DNA of 64,000 nt from an uncultured Phascolarctobacterium sp. GTDB lineage: Bacteria; Bacillota; Negativicutes; Acidaminococcales; Acidaminococcaceae. Position numbers and translations under genes: made by a program. Numbering within the stretch: position 1 is the stretch's first letter; each line of letters begins with the position of its first letter. The stretch lies in assembly GCA_900541915.1 (NCBI GenBank), contig UQLS01000009.1, positions 1 to 64,000 of the forward strand, written 5' to 3'. This document shows positions 17,052 through 26,808 of the stretch, piece by piece. The notes under the pieces were generated by a model that did no database searches, was not told the origin of the DNA, and was given only the letters and a program-made list of their open reading frames with translations.

Positions 17052-17828
17052 TCATCTTCTTATAATACCGTATTTTACCTTACTGTATCTGCCGCCGCAG
17101 ATTTCAGTGCAGCCATATTCCCGCAATATTTTCTCACTGCGTTCCTTGATAACTACCATAGGCGCTGCTTCAAGAGCGAGCCGAACAGTATGCAGTGTCA
17201 AAGGCTGCACATAAGCAATTGGCCTAAGCACCTGCATAGCAGATGAACCGCTCACGGGAAAACGGAACATGGGGTCAAAATACACTGCATCAAAAGCATC
17301 TTTAGTACATTGCTGCAAATAATCAGCAGCGTTCATTTGTATAGTTTCAATTCTTCGCAAGGCCTCAGTAAGGTCACTGTCTTCTGCCGTATAAGTCTGT
17401 AATCCCTTGCTCACCACAAACCACAGCAGTCGCGATGCCTCCAAGCCAATAACTTTACCGGAATCCCCCACTAAATAACTGGCAATCGCTGCATCACTGG
17501 CTAAACCTAATGTAGCATCTAAAATCTTCATGCCCCTATGTATATTTAAGGCTGCGGCAAAATTATCATTTTCACCGTTCTTAAGCCTTTGTATACGCAG
17601 TACTGCCATACTGGGATGATAAAAAAATGTTCCGCCACTATTAACAATACGCGGGCCGTCAGCAGCGGCTACCAAAACCGCATCAAGCTGTTTTTCCTGT
17701 AATAATGTTTCTAACTTACCGTATTGTTTACGAGGAATGTATTCACTTTGCAGCTGACTGGCCCATATTTGAGCTTCTTCGAGCAAATTATCCTGGCAAT
17801 TACGTCCGGTTGTTACCGCAAAATTCAT
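17052..17828 (-). CDS. Class I SAM-dependent methyltransferase, RsmJ-like
   Basis: A 258-residue Rossmann methyltransferase of the DUF548/RsmJ type. E. coli RsmJ modifies G1516 of 16S rRNA, but the substrate here is unproven. Motif I is DATLGLASDAAIAS, the acidic loop is GLEAS, and the catalytic-type motif is YFDPMFRFPVSG, which fits RsmJ (DPMFP-like). The N-terminal 90 residues resemble a small docking domain. The ATG at 17828 shares one base with the mutL TGA, so translation is coupled. Its place between mutL and miaA suggests an RNA-modification role rather than DNA repair, which is an inference. Confidence 0.8.
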   Translation of the reverse strand: MNFAVTTGRNCQDNLLEEAQIWASQLQSEYIPRKQYGKLETLLQEKQLDAVLVAAADGPRIVNSGGTFFYHPSMAVLRIQRLKNGENDNFAAALNIHRGMKILDATLGLASDAAIASYLVGDSGKVIGLEASRLLWFVVSKGLQTYTAEDSDLTEALRRIETIQMNAADYLQQCTKDAFDAVYFDPMFRFPVSGSSAMQVLRPIAYVQPLTLHTVRLALEAAPMVVIKERSEKILREYGCTEICGGRYSKVKYGIIRR

Positions 17829-19759
17829 CAAAAGCCCGTCCTTTTAAACATTTTATAAAGCTGATTACTGTCTATCTCTATCATGCAGGGTCTGCCATGA
17901 GGACAGGTAAAGGGATGTTCCGTATTGCACAAATCAATAATCAGCTGACGCATCTGACGCATATTAAGCAGCTGCCCTGCTTTGATAGCAGCCTTGCAGG
18001 CCGTCATATGCAACAGCTCCTGCCGCAAATCACTGGCAGTTACATGCTTCATTTCTTTTAACATCCTGCCAATCTCCAAAATAAATTCTTCCGCATCCTC
18101 TACTTTGATATCCGTTGGCAGGCTTGAAACTCTAAGTGTCGCCTCACCACCGGCGCAGGCATCAACACCCAAACGCAAAAAATCATCATGATATTTTTTC
18201 AGAAGCGCAATCTGCTCTTCGTCCATATCTATATACAGCGGCATCAACAGCTGCTGTGCCGGAATATTTTCTCTGGCAGCCACCAGCTTATCATACAAAA
18301 TACGTTCATGCGCTGCATGCTGATCTATCAAATACAAAGTATCTTCCGACTGTGCAATAATAAAAGTTTTATCCACCTGTCCAATGGGCCAGATAACATC
18401 TATACCATTATCTGTATCAGTAAACTCTACCTTTTCCTTAGCAGTCTCCGACAGCGGTTCTGCTGCTGCAAAGGCTTCCCGCGTTTCACTGATGGTATAC
18501 ACAGGTGTTTCCTGCGGTATATGATAACTCTTTTCAGCAGGATGTTTCACTTCCGGTATATACATCTTGGCGTTGTCCTGCACAGCGTTATCGCAAGTTG
18601 ACGTTTCAGGAGTTTTAAAAATATCACCGATGGGACCAACTTGTTTGAACACAGGCTCAAATACTTTGATTTCTTCTTTTTTCTGCGGAATCTCTTCGGC
18701 TGGCTGAAACACCTTCAATTCTGAATCTGGCAAAAGAGAAATAGATTCCGACTTCTTGGCACTCATCGGACGGGTCAAGGCATCCGTTAAAGCCTTATAT
18801 ACAGCCTTATACACACTGCTTTCATCGCTGAACTTAATTTCACTTTTCTGCGGATGCACATTAACATCAATGCTGGCAGTATCAACAGTTATATTAAGCA
18901 CAGCAAAAGGAAAGCCGCTTTTTGGTATTTGTGACTGATAAGCATGGTCAATAGCCTTACCTATCATTCTGTTAGTAATCATGCGTCCGTTGACAAATAA
19001 TGTCTGCCATTGACGCGTTCCTTTTAGTACAGTTGGCTTGCCAATATAACCGCTGACTTTGATTTTCTCATCAGCAAAATCAACTGTCAGAAGCTCATCA
19101 GCAACATCTTTGCCATACAGAGCCCTGATAACAGTAGCTAAATTGCCATCACCAGGAGTATGGAGCACTTCTTTATCATTACTTGATAATTTAAAGCAAA
19201 CATCCGGTCTGGATAATGCCAGCTTAGTTAAAAGTTCACTAATATAACGGCCTTCGGTCGCCACTGTCTTTAAAAATTTTCGGCGTGCCGGCACATTAAA
19301 GAAAAGATTTTCTACTATTACCGTTGTACCTGCGTTACCGCCTACCTGCAGGCACTCTGTCTGTTCTCCGCCGTCGATACGTATAGAAGTAGCAAACTCT
19401 TCTGTTTCCGGTCTGGTAATCAGGTTAAAATTTGAAACAGAAGCAATACTTGGCAAAGCTTCACCGCGAAATCCCAAAGTATGCAACTGCATTAAATCCT
19501 CTGCAGTCCTTATTTTACTGGTAGCATGGCGCAGTACAGCTAATTTAGCATTTTCTTCCGACATTCCGCTGCCGTTATCCGCAACTCTTATATATTCTGT
19601 ACCACCGGCAAAAATTGCTACATCAATTTTATCTGCCCCAGCATCCAAAGCATTCTCTACCAATTCCTTGACAACAGAAGCAGGTTTTTCGACAACTTCA
19701 CCTGCAGCAATCTGGTTCGCGGTATTGACATCTAAAAGCTGTACGTTCTTTACTTCCAT
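17828..19759 (-). CDS. mutL: DNA mismatch repair protein MutL
   Basis: The mismatch-repair matchmaker. The N-terminal GHKL ATPase has LVENALDAGADKI and DNGSGM, followed by TLGFRGEALPSIASV. The C-terminal domain has the endonuclease signature DQHAAHERILYD at 479-490, ACKAAIKAG at about 587-595 and CPHGRP at 619-624. It is therefore a nicking MutL, as expected in a bacterium without MutH. The last acidic position of the DQHA motif is Asp where many homologues have Glu. A low-complexity linker of about 120 residues joins the domains. The ATG shares one base with the mutS stop (TAATG). Confidence 0.96.
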   Translation of the reverse strand: MEVKNVQLLDVNTANQIAAGEVVEKPASVVKELVENALDAGADKIDVAIFAGGTEYIRVADNGSGMSEENAKLAVLRHATSKIRTAEDLMQLHTLGFRGEALPSIASVSNFNLITRPETEEFATSIRIDGGEQTECLQVGGNAGTTVIVENLFFNVPARRKFLKTVATEGRYISELLTKLALSRPDVCFKLSSNDKEVLHTPGDGNLATVIRALYGKDVADELLTVDFADEKIKVSGYIGKPTVLKGTRQWQTLFVNGRMITNRMIGKAIDHAYQSQIPKSGFPFAVLNITVDTASIDVNVHPQKSEIKFSDESSVYKAVYKALTDALTRPMSAKKSESISLLPDSELKVFQPAEEIPQKKEEIKVFEPVFKQVGPIGDIFKTPETSTCDNAVQDNAKMYIPEVKHPAEKSYHIPQETPVYTISETREAFAAAEPLSETAKEKVEFTDTDNGIDVIWPIGQVDKTFIIAQSEDTLYLIDQHAAHERILYDKLVAARENIPAQQLLMPLYIDMDEEQIALLKKYHDDFLRLGVDACAGGEATLRVSSLPTDIKVEDAEEFILEIGRMLKEMKHVTASDLRQELLHMTACKAAIKAGQLLNMRQMRQLIIDLCNTEHPFTCPHGRPCMIEIDSNQLYKMFKRTGF

Positions 19760-22320
19760 TATCTACCGCTCTCCTTTCTTGCCTCATCCTGCAATTTATA
19801 CAAAGCATTCATAGCTTCAATAGGTGTCATACTCATAACATCCAGCTTTAAAATTTGTTCAGATAAACTGCTGGTAAACAGTGAATCCATAGGCTGCTGT
19901 CTACTTTCTATGATTTTAACAGCAGGTACATTTTCAGTACCGTTATCGTATTCAGCCAATATTTCATTAGCACGCTCCAAAACCTTTTTTGGCAGTCCAG
20001 CCAGTCTGGCTACATGTACGCCATAACTTTTGTCAGTACCACCTGGCACAATGCGACGTAAAAAAACTATATCGTTACCGCGCTCTTTAACGGCAACTGA
20101 ATAATTTTTCACACCTTCCAGCTCATCTTCCATAGCAATCAGCTGATGATAATGGGTAGCAAATAAGGTTTTTGCTTTAATACGGCTATGAATGTATTCC
20201 ATAACGGCTCTTGCAATACTCATACCATCAAAAGTACTTGTACCGCGTCCCACTTCGTCCAGAATAATCAGGCTGTCTTTTGTTGCATAGCGCAGTATCT
20301 GTGCTACTTCGTTCATCTCTACCATGAAGGTACTCTGCCCTGTTGCCAGGTCATCACTCGCACCGACTCTGGTAAAAATCTTATCTACAGGGCAGATACT
20401 TGCCTGACGCGCCGGAATAAAAGAGCCAATTTGCGTCATCAGTACTAAAAGCGCTACTTGACGCATATAAGTAGATTTACCAGCCATATTAGGGCCGGTA
20501 ATAATTATCATGCGCTCACTGCTGTCCAAATTAGTATTATTAGGCACAAAAATTTCTTTTTCCAGTAAGCGTTCCACTACAGGATGCCTGCCGTCAACAA
20601 TTTTTATTGCGCCTTTATTATTCAGTTCCGGACGTACGTAATTATATTTATATGCCGCCATTGCCAGTGCCGTTAATACATCTACAGAAGCTACTGCTCT
20701 TGCTGTTTGCTGCAATTCAGCAATCTTAGCACGAACTTTTTCGCGCAGGCAGCTGAATAAATAATATTCCAGCTGCTGTATTTTTTCTTTCGCACTTAAA
20801 ATCTTATTTTCAAAGTCTTTAAGCTCAGGAACAATATAACGTTCTGCATTAACAAGAGTCTGCTTTCTGACAAAATAATCCGGCACACTGGAAGACTGGC
20901 CTTTAGAGACTTCGATATAATAACCAAAAACCTTATTAAAGCCCACTTTAAGAGTCTTAATTCCAGTTTCATCTTTAATCTTCTGCTCAAAATTCTGCAT
21001 CCATGTTTTATTGTCTTGAGCAATAAGATGCAGTTCATCCAGTTCGCTGTTATAACCGCTTTTTATCATGCCGCCCTCACGTACAGAGAACGGTGGTTCA
21101 TCAACTACAGCACGCTGCAGTTCATCATTAAGCTCTGTATGCAGATGCATGTTGCGATAAATTTTCTGCAAACTGCTGCTGCTGCATTTTGCCAGCAAAG
21201 ATTTTAGTTCTGGCAAAACTGACAAAGAAGTTCTTAATGCTACTAAATCTCTGGCGTTAGCACTGCCAACTTCAATACGGGAAATAATTCTTTCCAAATC
21301 AAAAACAGTTTTTAATTTTTCTGTAACAGCTTCACGCAGAAGATTATCTTCCAACAATTCTGCAACCGCATCTTGGCGCTGCTTTATATGACCCACATCC
21401 AGCAGCGGACATTCAATCCAGCTGCGCAACTTGCGGGCACCCATAGAAGTACTGGTAAAATCCAACACATCCATCAAAGTACCCCGCTTAGAACCGTCGC
21501 GCATATTTTTTACCAGTTCCAAGTTACGTATTGCCGTAACGTCCAGCTGCATAAAAGCATCCTGCTCAATTTCATGCAGTATGTTAATATGCGTAAGGTC
21601 TGACATAACCGTGGCATGCAGATAATCCAGCAAATATTCTACTGTATCGTGCACAAGGCTATTTTCACCGCTGCTGTCAAAGTGCATGGAAAAATAATTG
21701 CCCAGTTCTTCCTGCCACATGCTTATAGCACATTCCGGCAGCTTACTGCGCAGCCATTCATGCAGCTTATCCCAATAATCCGGCTCCTCATGCAGTACTA
21801 TTTCAGCTGGCTGCAGCCTGAAAAGCTGCTCAGTGATATTTAAAAGCCGCTCAGCACCACTGGCAGTAAACCATAAGCACTCACCGGTAGAAACATCAGC
21901 TGCTGCCAGGCAAACCTGTTCATCTTTTTCATGCAAAAACACCAGATATCTATTGCGTTTATCTTCCAGTACCTGTTCGTTGATAGCTGTACCGGGAGTA
22001 ATAATCTTGATAACCTTTCTCTGCACGATACCTTTAGCAAGTTTTGGGTCTTCCACCTGTTCGCAAATGGCTATGCGATAGCCTTTTTTAACTAATTTAG
22101 CAATATAGCCATCAACAGAATGATACGGCACACCGCACATAGGCATATTTTCCATTCCGCCTGCACGCTTAGTCAAGGTTATATTCAATTCCCGAGAAGC
22201 TGTCACAGCATCCTCGAAAAACATTTCGTAAAAATCTCCTAATCTGAAAAACAACAGTTCATTTTGATGCTCTTTTTTAACATCAAGATACTGCTGTACC
22301 ATAGGAGTGTAATTAGACAT
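19759..22320 (-). CDS. mutS: DNA mismatch repair protein MutS
   Basis: Recognises mispairs and small loops and recruits MutL. The 853-residue product is full length. FYE at 30-32 within RLGDFYEMFFEDA is the mismatch-probing motif of MutS1. The Walker A loop GPNMAGKST spans 609-617, and the Walker B and signature region DEVGRGTSTFDG and FATHYHQL follow. The C-terminal dimerisation helices end in ALYKLQDEARKESGR. The ATG overlaps the miaB stop by eight bases, and the stop overlaps mutL by one, so miaB-mutS-mutL is a coupled operon. Confidence 0.97.
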   Translation of the reverse strand: MSNYTPMVQQYLDVKKEHQNELLFFRLGDFYEMFFEDAVTASRELNITLTKRAGGMENMPMCGVPYHSVDGYIAKLVKKGYRIAICEQVEDPKLAKGIVQRKVIKIITPGTAINEQVLEDKRNRYLVFLHEKDEQVCLAAADVSTGECLWFTASGAERLLNITEQLFRLQPAEIVLHEEPDYWDKLHEWLRSKLPECAISMWQEELGNYFSMHFDSSGENSLVHDTVEYLLDYLHATVMSDLTHINILHEIEQDAFMQLDVTAIRNLELVKNMRDGSKRGTLMDVLDFTSTSMGARKLRSWIECPLLDVGHIKQRQDAVAELLEDNLLREAVTEKLKTVFDLERIISRIEVGSANARDLVALRTSLSVLPELKSLLAKCSSSSLQKIYRNMHLHTELNDELQRAVVDEPPFSVREGGMIKSGYNSELDELHLIAQDNKTWMQNFEQKIKDETGIKTLKVGFNKVFGYYIEVSKGQSSSVPDYFVRKQTLVNAERYIVPELKDFENKILSAKEKIQQLEYYLFSCLREKVRAKIAELQQTARAVASVDVLTALAMAAYKYNYVRPELNNKGAIKIVDGRHPVVERLLEKEIFVPNNTNLDSSERMIIITGPNMAGKSTYMRQVALLVLMTQIGSFIPARQASICPVDKIFTRVGASDDLATGQSTFMVEMNEVAQILRYATKDSLIILDEVGRGTSTFDGMSIARAVMEYIHSRIKAKTLFATHYHQLIAMEDELEGVKNYSVAVKERGNDIVFLRRIVPGGTDKSYGVHVARLAGLPKKVLERANEILAEYDNGTENVPAVKIIESRQQPMDSLFTSSLSEQILKLDVMSMTPIEAMNALYKLQDEARKESGR

Positions 22321-23647
22321 TTTGTACCGCCTTACCTTTCACTAACCATGTCTGGGCTGTATCCACTTTAACCATTACTTTATCACCCGGCTGATACACT
22401 TTTCCCTCTACCGGCCACAAAACAATCTTATTGGTACGTGTACGCCCGGTCCACACAGCAGGATTTCTGCTGGGTCCTTCTGCCAGTACTTCAACAACTT
22501 TACCGAGCATTTCTTCATTACGATGCAGACTGCTGAGATTCTGCACTTCCATCAGACGATTGAGTCTGTCTTTCTTAACATCCAGCGGCACCTGTCCTTC
22601 CATTTTTGCTGCAGGCGTACCACTGCGTTTAGAATAAATAAAGGTAAAGGCAGCATCAAAGCCAACTTCCTGCACCAGCGCAAGCGTGTCTTCAAAGTCC
22701 TGCTCTGTTTCACCAGGGAACCCAACAATGATGTCAGTTGTAATAGCAGCATCAGGCACATACCTGCGAATCATCTTAATCAGCTCCAGATACTTTTCTC
22801 TGGTATAACCCCTGTTCATTTTACGCAAAATTTCATCGCTGCCTGCCTGAAATGGAACATGGAAATTTTCGCAAACATGCTCGCATTCGGCTACTGCTTT
22901 AATAACCTCTTCATTCATATCACGAGGATGGCTGGTCATATAGCGAACGCGTTCCACACCTTCGATTTCATTAACACGCCTCAGTAATTTGGCAAAAGCG
23001 TCTTTTTCGCCAAAATCTTTACCATAGGAATTAACATTCTGACCTAACAGAGTAAACTCTTTATAACCCTCTTTAACTGCCTGTTCAATTTCAGTCACAA
23101 TATTTTCGATAGCACGGCTGCGTTCTCTGCCGCGTACATAAGGCACTATGCAGTAGGTACAGAAATTATTGCATCCATACATAATGGGAATCCAGGCGGA
23201 GAAAGGACTTTGACGCACCATCTTACCTTCAAACTCACTTTGATGTATGGTCAGGTCAGTATACAAAGCTCCCTTTCTGTCTGCCAGATAATCCGTCAGG
23301 ATATTTTTGAAATCATTTACATAAGCAGTACCTAACAGCAAATCTACCTGCGGATGTTTTTTCAGCAGCTTTTCACCATCTTTTTGCGCCATGCAGCCAG
23401 CTACGCAGATAACAACCTCCGGATTTTTGTTCTTAACGTTCTTCAGCTCACCAATCTTGCCGGCAATCTTCTTTTCAGCGCTTTCACGCACACAGCAGGT
23501 ATTAACGATTATTACATCTGCTACATGAAAATCCTCAGCAGGCATATAACCAAGTTCTTCCAGCTGACCTGCATAATGCTCTGTATCACTGGCATTCATC
23601 TGGCATCCGTAATTAAATATATAGTATGTTTTTTGCTTAGTTTCCAT
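22313..23647 (-). CDS. miaB: tRNA-2-methylthio-N6-dimethylallyladenosine synthase
   Basis: A radical-SAM methylthiotransferase acting on i6A37 of tRNA after MiaA. The start at 23647 is chosen because GGAGG lies five bases before it, while an ATG 21 bases upstream has no site. Cluster 1 cysteines are in NYGCQMN, NTCCVRESAE and VAGCMAQKDG. The radical-SAM triad is GCNNFCTYCIVPYVRGRE, and a TRAM domain closes the 444-residue protein. It heads the miaB-mutS-mutL-methyltransferase-miaA operon, so both A37 modification enzymes bracket the repair genes. Confidence 0.96.
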   Translation of the reverse strand: METKQKTYYIFNYGCQMNASDTEHYAGQLEELGYMPAEDFHVADVIIVNTCCVRESAEKKIAGKIGELKNVKNKNPEVVICVAGCMAQKDGEKLLKKHPQVDLLLGTAYVNDFKNILTDYLADRKGALYTDLTIHQSEFEGKMVRQSPFSAWIPIMYGCNNFCTYCIVPYVRGRERSRAIENIVTEIEQAVKEGYKEFTLLGQNVNSYGKDFGEKDAFAKLLRRVNEIEGVERVRYMTSHPRDMNEEVIKAVAECEHVCENFHVPFQAGSDEILRKMNRGYTREKYLELIKMIRRYVPDAAITTDIIVGFPGETEQDFEDTLALVQEVGFDAAFTFIYSKRSGTPAAKMEGQVPLDVKKDRLNRLMEVQNLSSLHRNEEMLGKVVEVLAEGPSRNPAVWTGRTRTNKIVLWPVEGKVYQPGDKVMVKVDTAQTWLVKGKAVQNV

Positions 23648-23705
23648 ATATCCTCCATAAATTTTCAACTAATAAATCTAAGTAAATTTTCATTGATATT
23701 ATTAT

Positions 23706-23735
23706 ATTATACCTAAAAAACAAATGCTACGACAA
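23706..23735 (-). promoter_or_regulatory. Promoter of the miaB-mutSL-miaA operon
   Basis: Minus-strand TTGTCG (23730-23735), an 18-bp spacer and TATAAT (23706-23711) lie about 60 bases before the miaB start. Confidence 0.65.
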
Positions 23736-23855
23736 GGGTAGGTTTTAACTTAAAATCATTGTCAGAAAATTTACTTTTTTAATTCATCCTGCCTTTAATA
23801 TCTGTATTTTTAATGTTATACTACTTATATAATTTATCATATCGAGGTGTGATTC

Positions 23856-24344
23856 ATGGATAAAAACAGCAAAGAACTCCAGCTTAAATTCCTCAGCGAT
23901 AAAATCGCCCGTCTTGAAATGCAGATTAAGGCTTTAGAAGCAAAAAAGTCCCAATCTTTGGAAGAATATAAAAAGATACTGAATTCTCTGGAAGACACTT
24001 TTAATCCCAAAGCAATCTTCACTAACACTTCACTCAAGCTTTATCTTTACAGTGACCATGTTGACATCTATGATCCTCTGCACGAATCTGCTCCCCTGCG
24101 TTTTTATAAAGATGACATCAGAGCTATTGAAATTGTTTTGTCAGACAACGAAGATTTCGCCAGCTTCCGTTTCAACCCTCTTGGCTCACAGCTTTTATCC
24201 GAAGCAGAATTTGAATCTAACAAAGACTGCTCTTCCATTCTTACTAAAGAAGAAGGCAAAAAGATTCACAACCTTTTCCAGGAAAACTGGCCCAATGTTG
24301 CGCTGACCTTGCGCACTGGATTAAATCAACGTTATTACTGGTAA
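23856..24344 (+). CDS. Hypothetical protein with N-terminal coiled coil
   Basis: I do not recognise this 162-residue protein. Residues 1-45 form a likely coiled coil (KFLSDKIARLEMQIKALEAKK). The rest looks like a small alpha/beta domain with LKLYLYSDHVDIYDP, APLRFYKDDIRAIEIVL and a C-terminal NWPNVALTLRTGLNQ. There is no signal peptide or membrane span, so it is probably cytosolic. GAGGTG lies before the ATG, and a strong terminator follows. It is divergent from miaB and transcribed alone. Codon use looks like the neighbours, so it is probably a native lineage-specific gene. Confidence 0.7.
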   Translation: MDKNSKELQLKFLSDKIARLEMQIKALEAKKSQSLEEYKKILNSLEDTFNPKAIFTNTSLKLYLYSDHVDIYDPLHESAPLRFYKDDIRAIEIVLSDNEDFASFRFNPLGSQLLSEAEFESNKDCSSILTKEEGKKIHNLFQENWPNVALTLRTGLNQRYYW

Positions 24345-24358
24345 AAAATATCCTTTGC

Positions 24359-24386
24359 AGGCAGGACAAACGTCCTGCCTTTTTTA
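24359..24386 (+). terminator. Terminator of the 23856 gene
   Basis: GGCAGGAC / GTCCTGCC (24360-24367 with 24372-24379) with loop AAAC, followed by TTTTTTATTT. Confidence 0.85.
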
Positions 24387-24528
24387 TTTAATAACAGTAT
24401 TTTCACCAGCAGAAAATTTATTTTAAAAATTAGTATCAGGTATTGAAATCTGCTTATAATATAGCTACAATATAAAGCAAGAAAATGAAACTTTATCCTT
24501 AAATTTTTTAAGTAAGGGATGAATTACA

Positions 24529-25581
24529 ATGCTGAAAAACAATAAAAAAATATTATTTATCATACCGCTCATTATCATTGCAGCAGCGCTTGCTTACTAT
24601 TTTCTCTATTGGTGCAAAACGCCTCTGTATGCGGTAAACGAAGTACGTACAGCAGTACAGCAGCACAATGTAGAAAAATTTGAAAAGCATGTTGACCTGC
24701 ATTCAGTACTCGATAAGGCTTTTGAAGATGTTATTGTTGCAGAAAGCAAAATCAATAATGATGCTGTAGCAGCTAATCCTTTCGCTCTCGGTATTTTGCA
24801 TATGCTTAAACCAGCCGTTGTAGAACTCATGGTTGAGGAAGCAAAATCTGCCGTTGCTGGCAATAGCAAGGATAACAATGCCGATGCAGCTGCTAAAAAC
24901 GACGCTGCCAATGTTCCTGCACCGCGCAAAAACCCAGTTACCGATGCTATGCGCAACAACATAGAAAAGAAACTCAATCTTGATCAGCTGAAAATTTCTG
25001 ATATTGTATTGGAAAGTACTCAGAATAATAACGCTATCGTAGACTTGCAACTACATCATAAAGCTTTAGATAAAGATTTTTCTCTCAAGCTAAAAATGAC
25101 TGTTAATGAAGAAGGCAACTGGCAAATCAAAGAAATAACCAATCTGGAAGAATTCCTTATCCAGCTTGATGCAGCACAAAAATCTGCACAGGCTTCTCAT
25201 GATAAACCTGTTCTGGAAAAATTGCAGAGTTCTTTAGAAATACTTGATCAAAAGCTTGCCATTAAAACCGAAAACGACAAGCATATCCTCTCTGCCTTAG
25301 TCACTATAAAAAATACTACTAATAAAAACATCAATCGTATTTATTATGATATTGACGTTTTTGACAGCAATAACAATATCATTTATTCCTATCCGGAACA
25401 TTTCAACGGCATTCTTCCTCCAGGCAACACACAAATTCTCAACAATCATAAAATTTTAAACAAATCTTTGCCTGCTGATAAAACCTTGATGTCACTTGAT
25501 TTTGCTAAATTAAACTGGAAGATACAGCCTACTTATATCAGCTTTGACGACGGCGAGGTTCTGGAATATTCTCGCTACTAA
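24529..25581 (+). CDS. DUF2939-like membrane-anchored protein
   Basis: A 350-residue protein with a single N-terminal span (about residues 8-26) and a large extracytoplasmic part. The phrase YAVNEVRTAVQQHNVEKFEKHVDLHSVLDKAFEDV, split across the anchor-proximal region, resembles DUF2939, where short cycles describe a helical domain near the membrane. A low-complexity Asn/Asp/Ala linker lies at about 104-125. A C-terminal domain (about 240-350) looks like an immunoglobulin-like beta domain of the FxLYD type (ALVTIKNTTNKNINRIYYDI). Function is unknown. A TATAAT at 24455 may be its -10. It is flanked by terminators, so it is monocistronic. Confidence 0.7.
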   Translation: MLKNNKKILFIIPLIIIAAALAYYFLYWCKTPLYAVNEVRTAVQQHNVEKFEKHVDLHSVLDKAFEDVIVAESKINNDAVAANPFALGILHMLKPAVVELMVEEAKSAVAGNSKDNNADAAAKNDAANVPAPRKNPVTDAMRNNIEKKLNLDQLKISDIVLESTQNNNAIVDLQLHHKALDKDFSLKLKMTVNEEGNWQIKEITNLEEFLIQLDAAQKSAQASHDKPVLEKLQSSLEILDQKLAIKTENDKHILSALVTIKNTTNKNINRIYYDIDVFDSNNNIIYSYPEHFNGILPPGNTQILNNHKILNKSLPADKTLMSLDFAKLNWKIQPTYISFDDGEVLEYSRY

Positions 25582-25593
25582 GCCTAATACAAG

Positions 25594-25635
25594 AAAATTC
25601 CCTTATACATTTACCTGTATAAGGGGATTTTTCTT
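25594..25635 (+). terminator. Terminator between the convergent DUF2939-like and dehydrogenase genes
   Basis: A stem at 25594-25608 with 25617-25630 (AAATTCCCTTATAC / GTATAAGGGGATTT, one small bulge) is followed by TTTCTTT. A runs on the other side may allow use from both directions. Confidence 0.75.
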
Positions 25636-25652
25636 TATCGTCAGTTATATAT

Positions 25653-26708
25653 TCAGCCACATTCTTCACACAATTGATAATAAAATTTTTTAAACATTTC
25701 TGCATTCAAATCAAGCTTATTTAAAATAGTGTATCTGTCCTTACGTACCTGCGGAGCAAATAACCAAGCTTTAACGAACTGCTCTTCAGTTACGCCACGC
25801 TTCTGTGGATTGGCTGAAACGCCATACGCTTCCAGAAAGTCTAACAGAATCTTATAATCACGCTGCTGTAAAGCACAGGCTACGATACTCCCCATAGCTA
25901 CTAAAATGCCGTGAGGAATATTATGGTCAAATAATTCATCCATAGCATGACAGAACAAATGCTCAGAACCACTGCACGGACGGGAATTACCTGCTACATG
26001 CATGGAAAGGCCACTTAAAACCAGTGATTCAGCAAGCATTTTTACACCTGGCACTGTATCTAAAGACTTGGCTGCCGAATACAGCAGAGAATTAAAAGCA
26101 TTTTCAGAAAGCAAATAGGCAAAATCATTCGGTCGGTCGTCATTTTCCTCACAGCCTAACTGCCAGTCATATAAAGCAGTATAATTGCTGACTGTATCTC
26201 CTACCCCAGCCTCCAGTAAGATACGCGGCGTTTTTAAAATAATATCTGTATCAATCAGCAATCCATCCGGTATCTTGGAAGTAAAGGAATGCTTACGTTC
26301 ATTCTGAGCAAAAAGCACAGAAACAGGCGAACAAACACCATCATTACTCAAAGCTGTAGGAATAGCTATATAGGCAACATTAGATACGAAAGCAGCATAC
26401 TTAGCTGTATCAAGCGCAGTACCACCGCCAATACCAATAACTAAGCCTATATTATTCATAGATATCTTTTTGGCAACTTCTACAGCAAAATCAAAAGAGC
26501 TGCGTTTAACTGTCACAATATCATAGGCACTCAGCTGCTCTAAAATTATGCTAACCTTATCACTCAAGGTCTGCAGCAAGCCCTCCGTAGTCAAAATAAG
26601 TGCTTTCTTATCAGCCTGTTTGGGCAGATACATTTTCAGATTCTTATGTAAATCAGCTACAGCATTAGCTTTGACCTGCATAAATAATGGCAAAGAGTAA
26701 TTATTCAT
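25653..26708 (-). CDS. Iron-containing alcohol dehydrogenase family protein, glycerol-1-phosphate dehydrogenase-like
   Basis: A 351-residue NAD(P)-dependent dehydrogenase whose motifs match the glycerol-1-phosphate dehydrogenase (EgsA/AraM) group: the dinucleotide loop IGIGGGTALDTAKYAA, IPTALSNDGVCSPVSV, GVGDTVSNYTALYDW, and metal-binding SGSEHLFCHAMDEL with the later IPHG. AraM of Bacillus makes sn-glycerol-1-phosphate for archaeal-type glycerol lipids, but whether this protein does the same is inference. The ATG at 26708 is used because GGAGG lies ahead of it; an ATG 18 bases upstream lacks one. It lies 100 bases after the TVP38 gene, perhaps as a separate unit. Confidence 0.8.
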   Translation of the reverse strand: MNNYSLPLFMQVKANAVADLHKNLKMYLPKQADKKALILTTEGLLQTLSDKVSIILEQLSAYDIVTVKRSSFDFAVEVAKKISMNNIGLVIGIGGGTALDTAKYAAFVSNVAYIAIPTALSNDGVCSPVSVLFAQNERKHSFTSKIPDGLLIDTDIILKTPRILLEAGVGDTVSNYTALYDWQLGCEENDDRPNDFAYLLSENAFNSLLYSAAKSLDTVPGVKMLAESLVLSGLSMHVAGNSRPCSGSEHLFCHAMDELFDHNIPHGILVAMGSIVACALQQRDYKILLDFLEAYGVSANPQKRGVTEEQFVKAWLFAPQVRKDRYTILNKLDLNAEMFKKFYYQLCEECG

Positions 26709-26808
26709 TATTTCCTCCATTAACAATTGACATAATATTAATACAATTCTTTATCAGAAGAAAAATACCTGTAACAGCAGCTAAATTTAACCCAGATTTA
26801 ACACAGCA

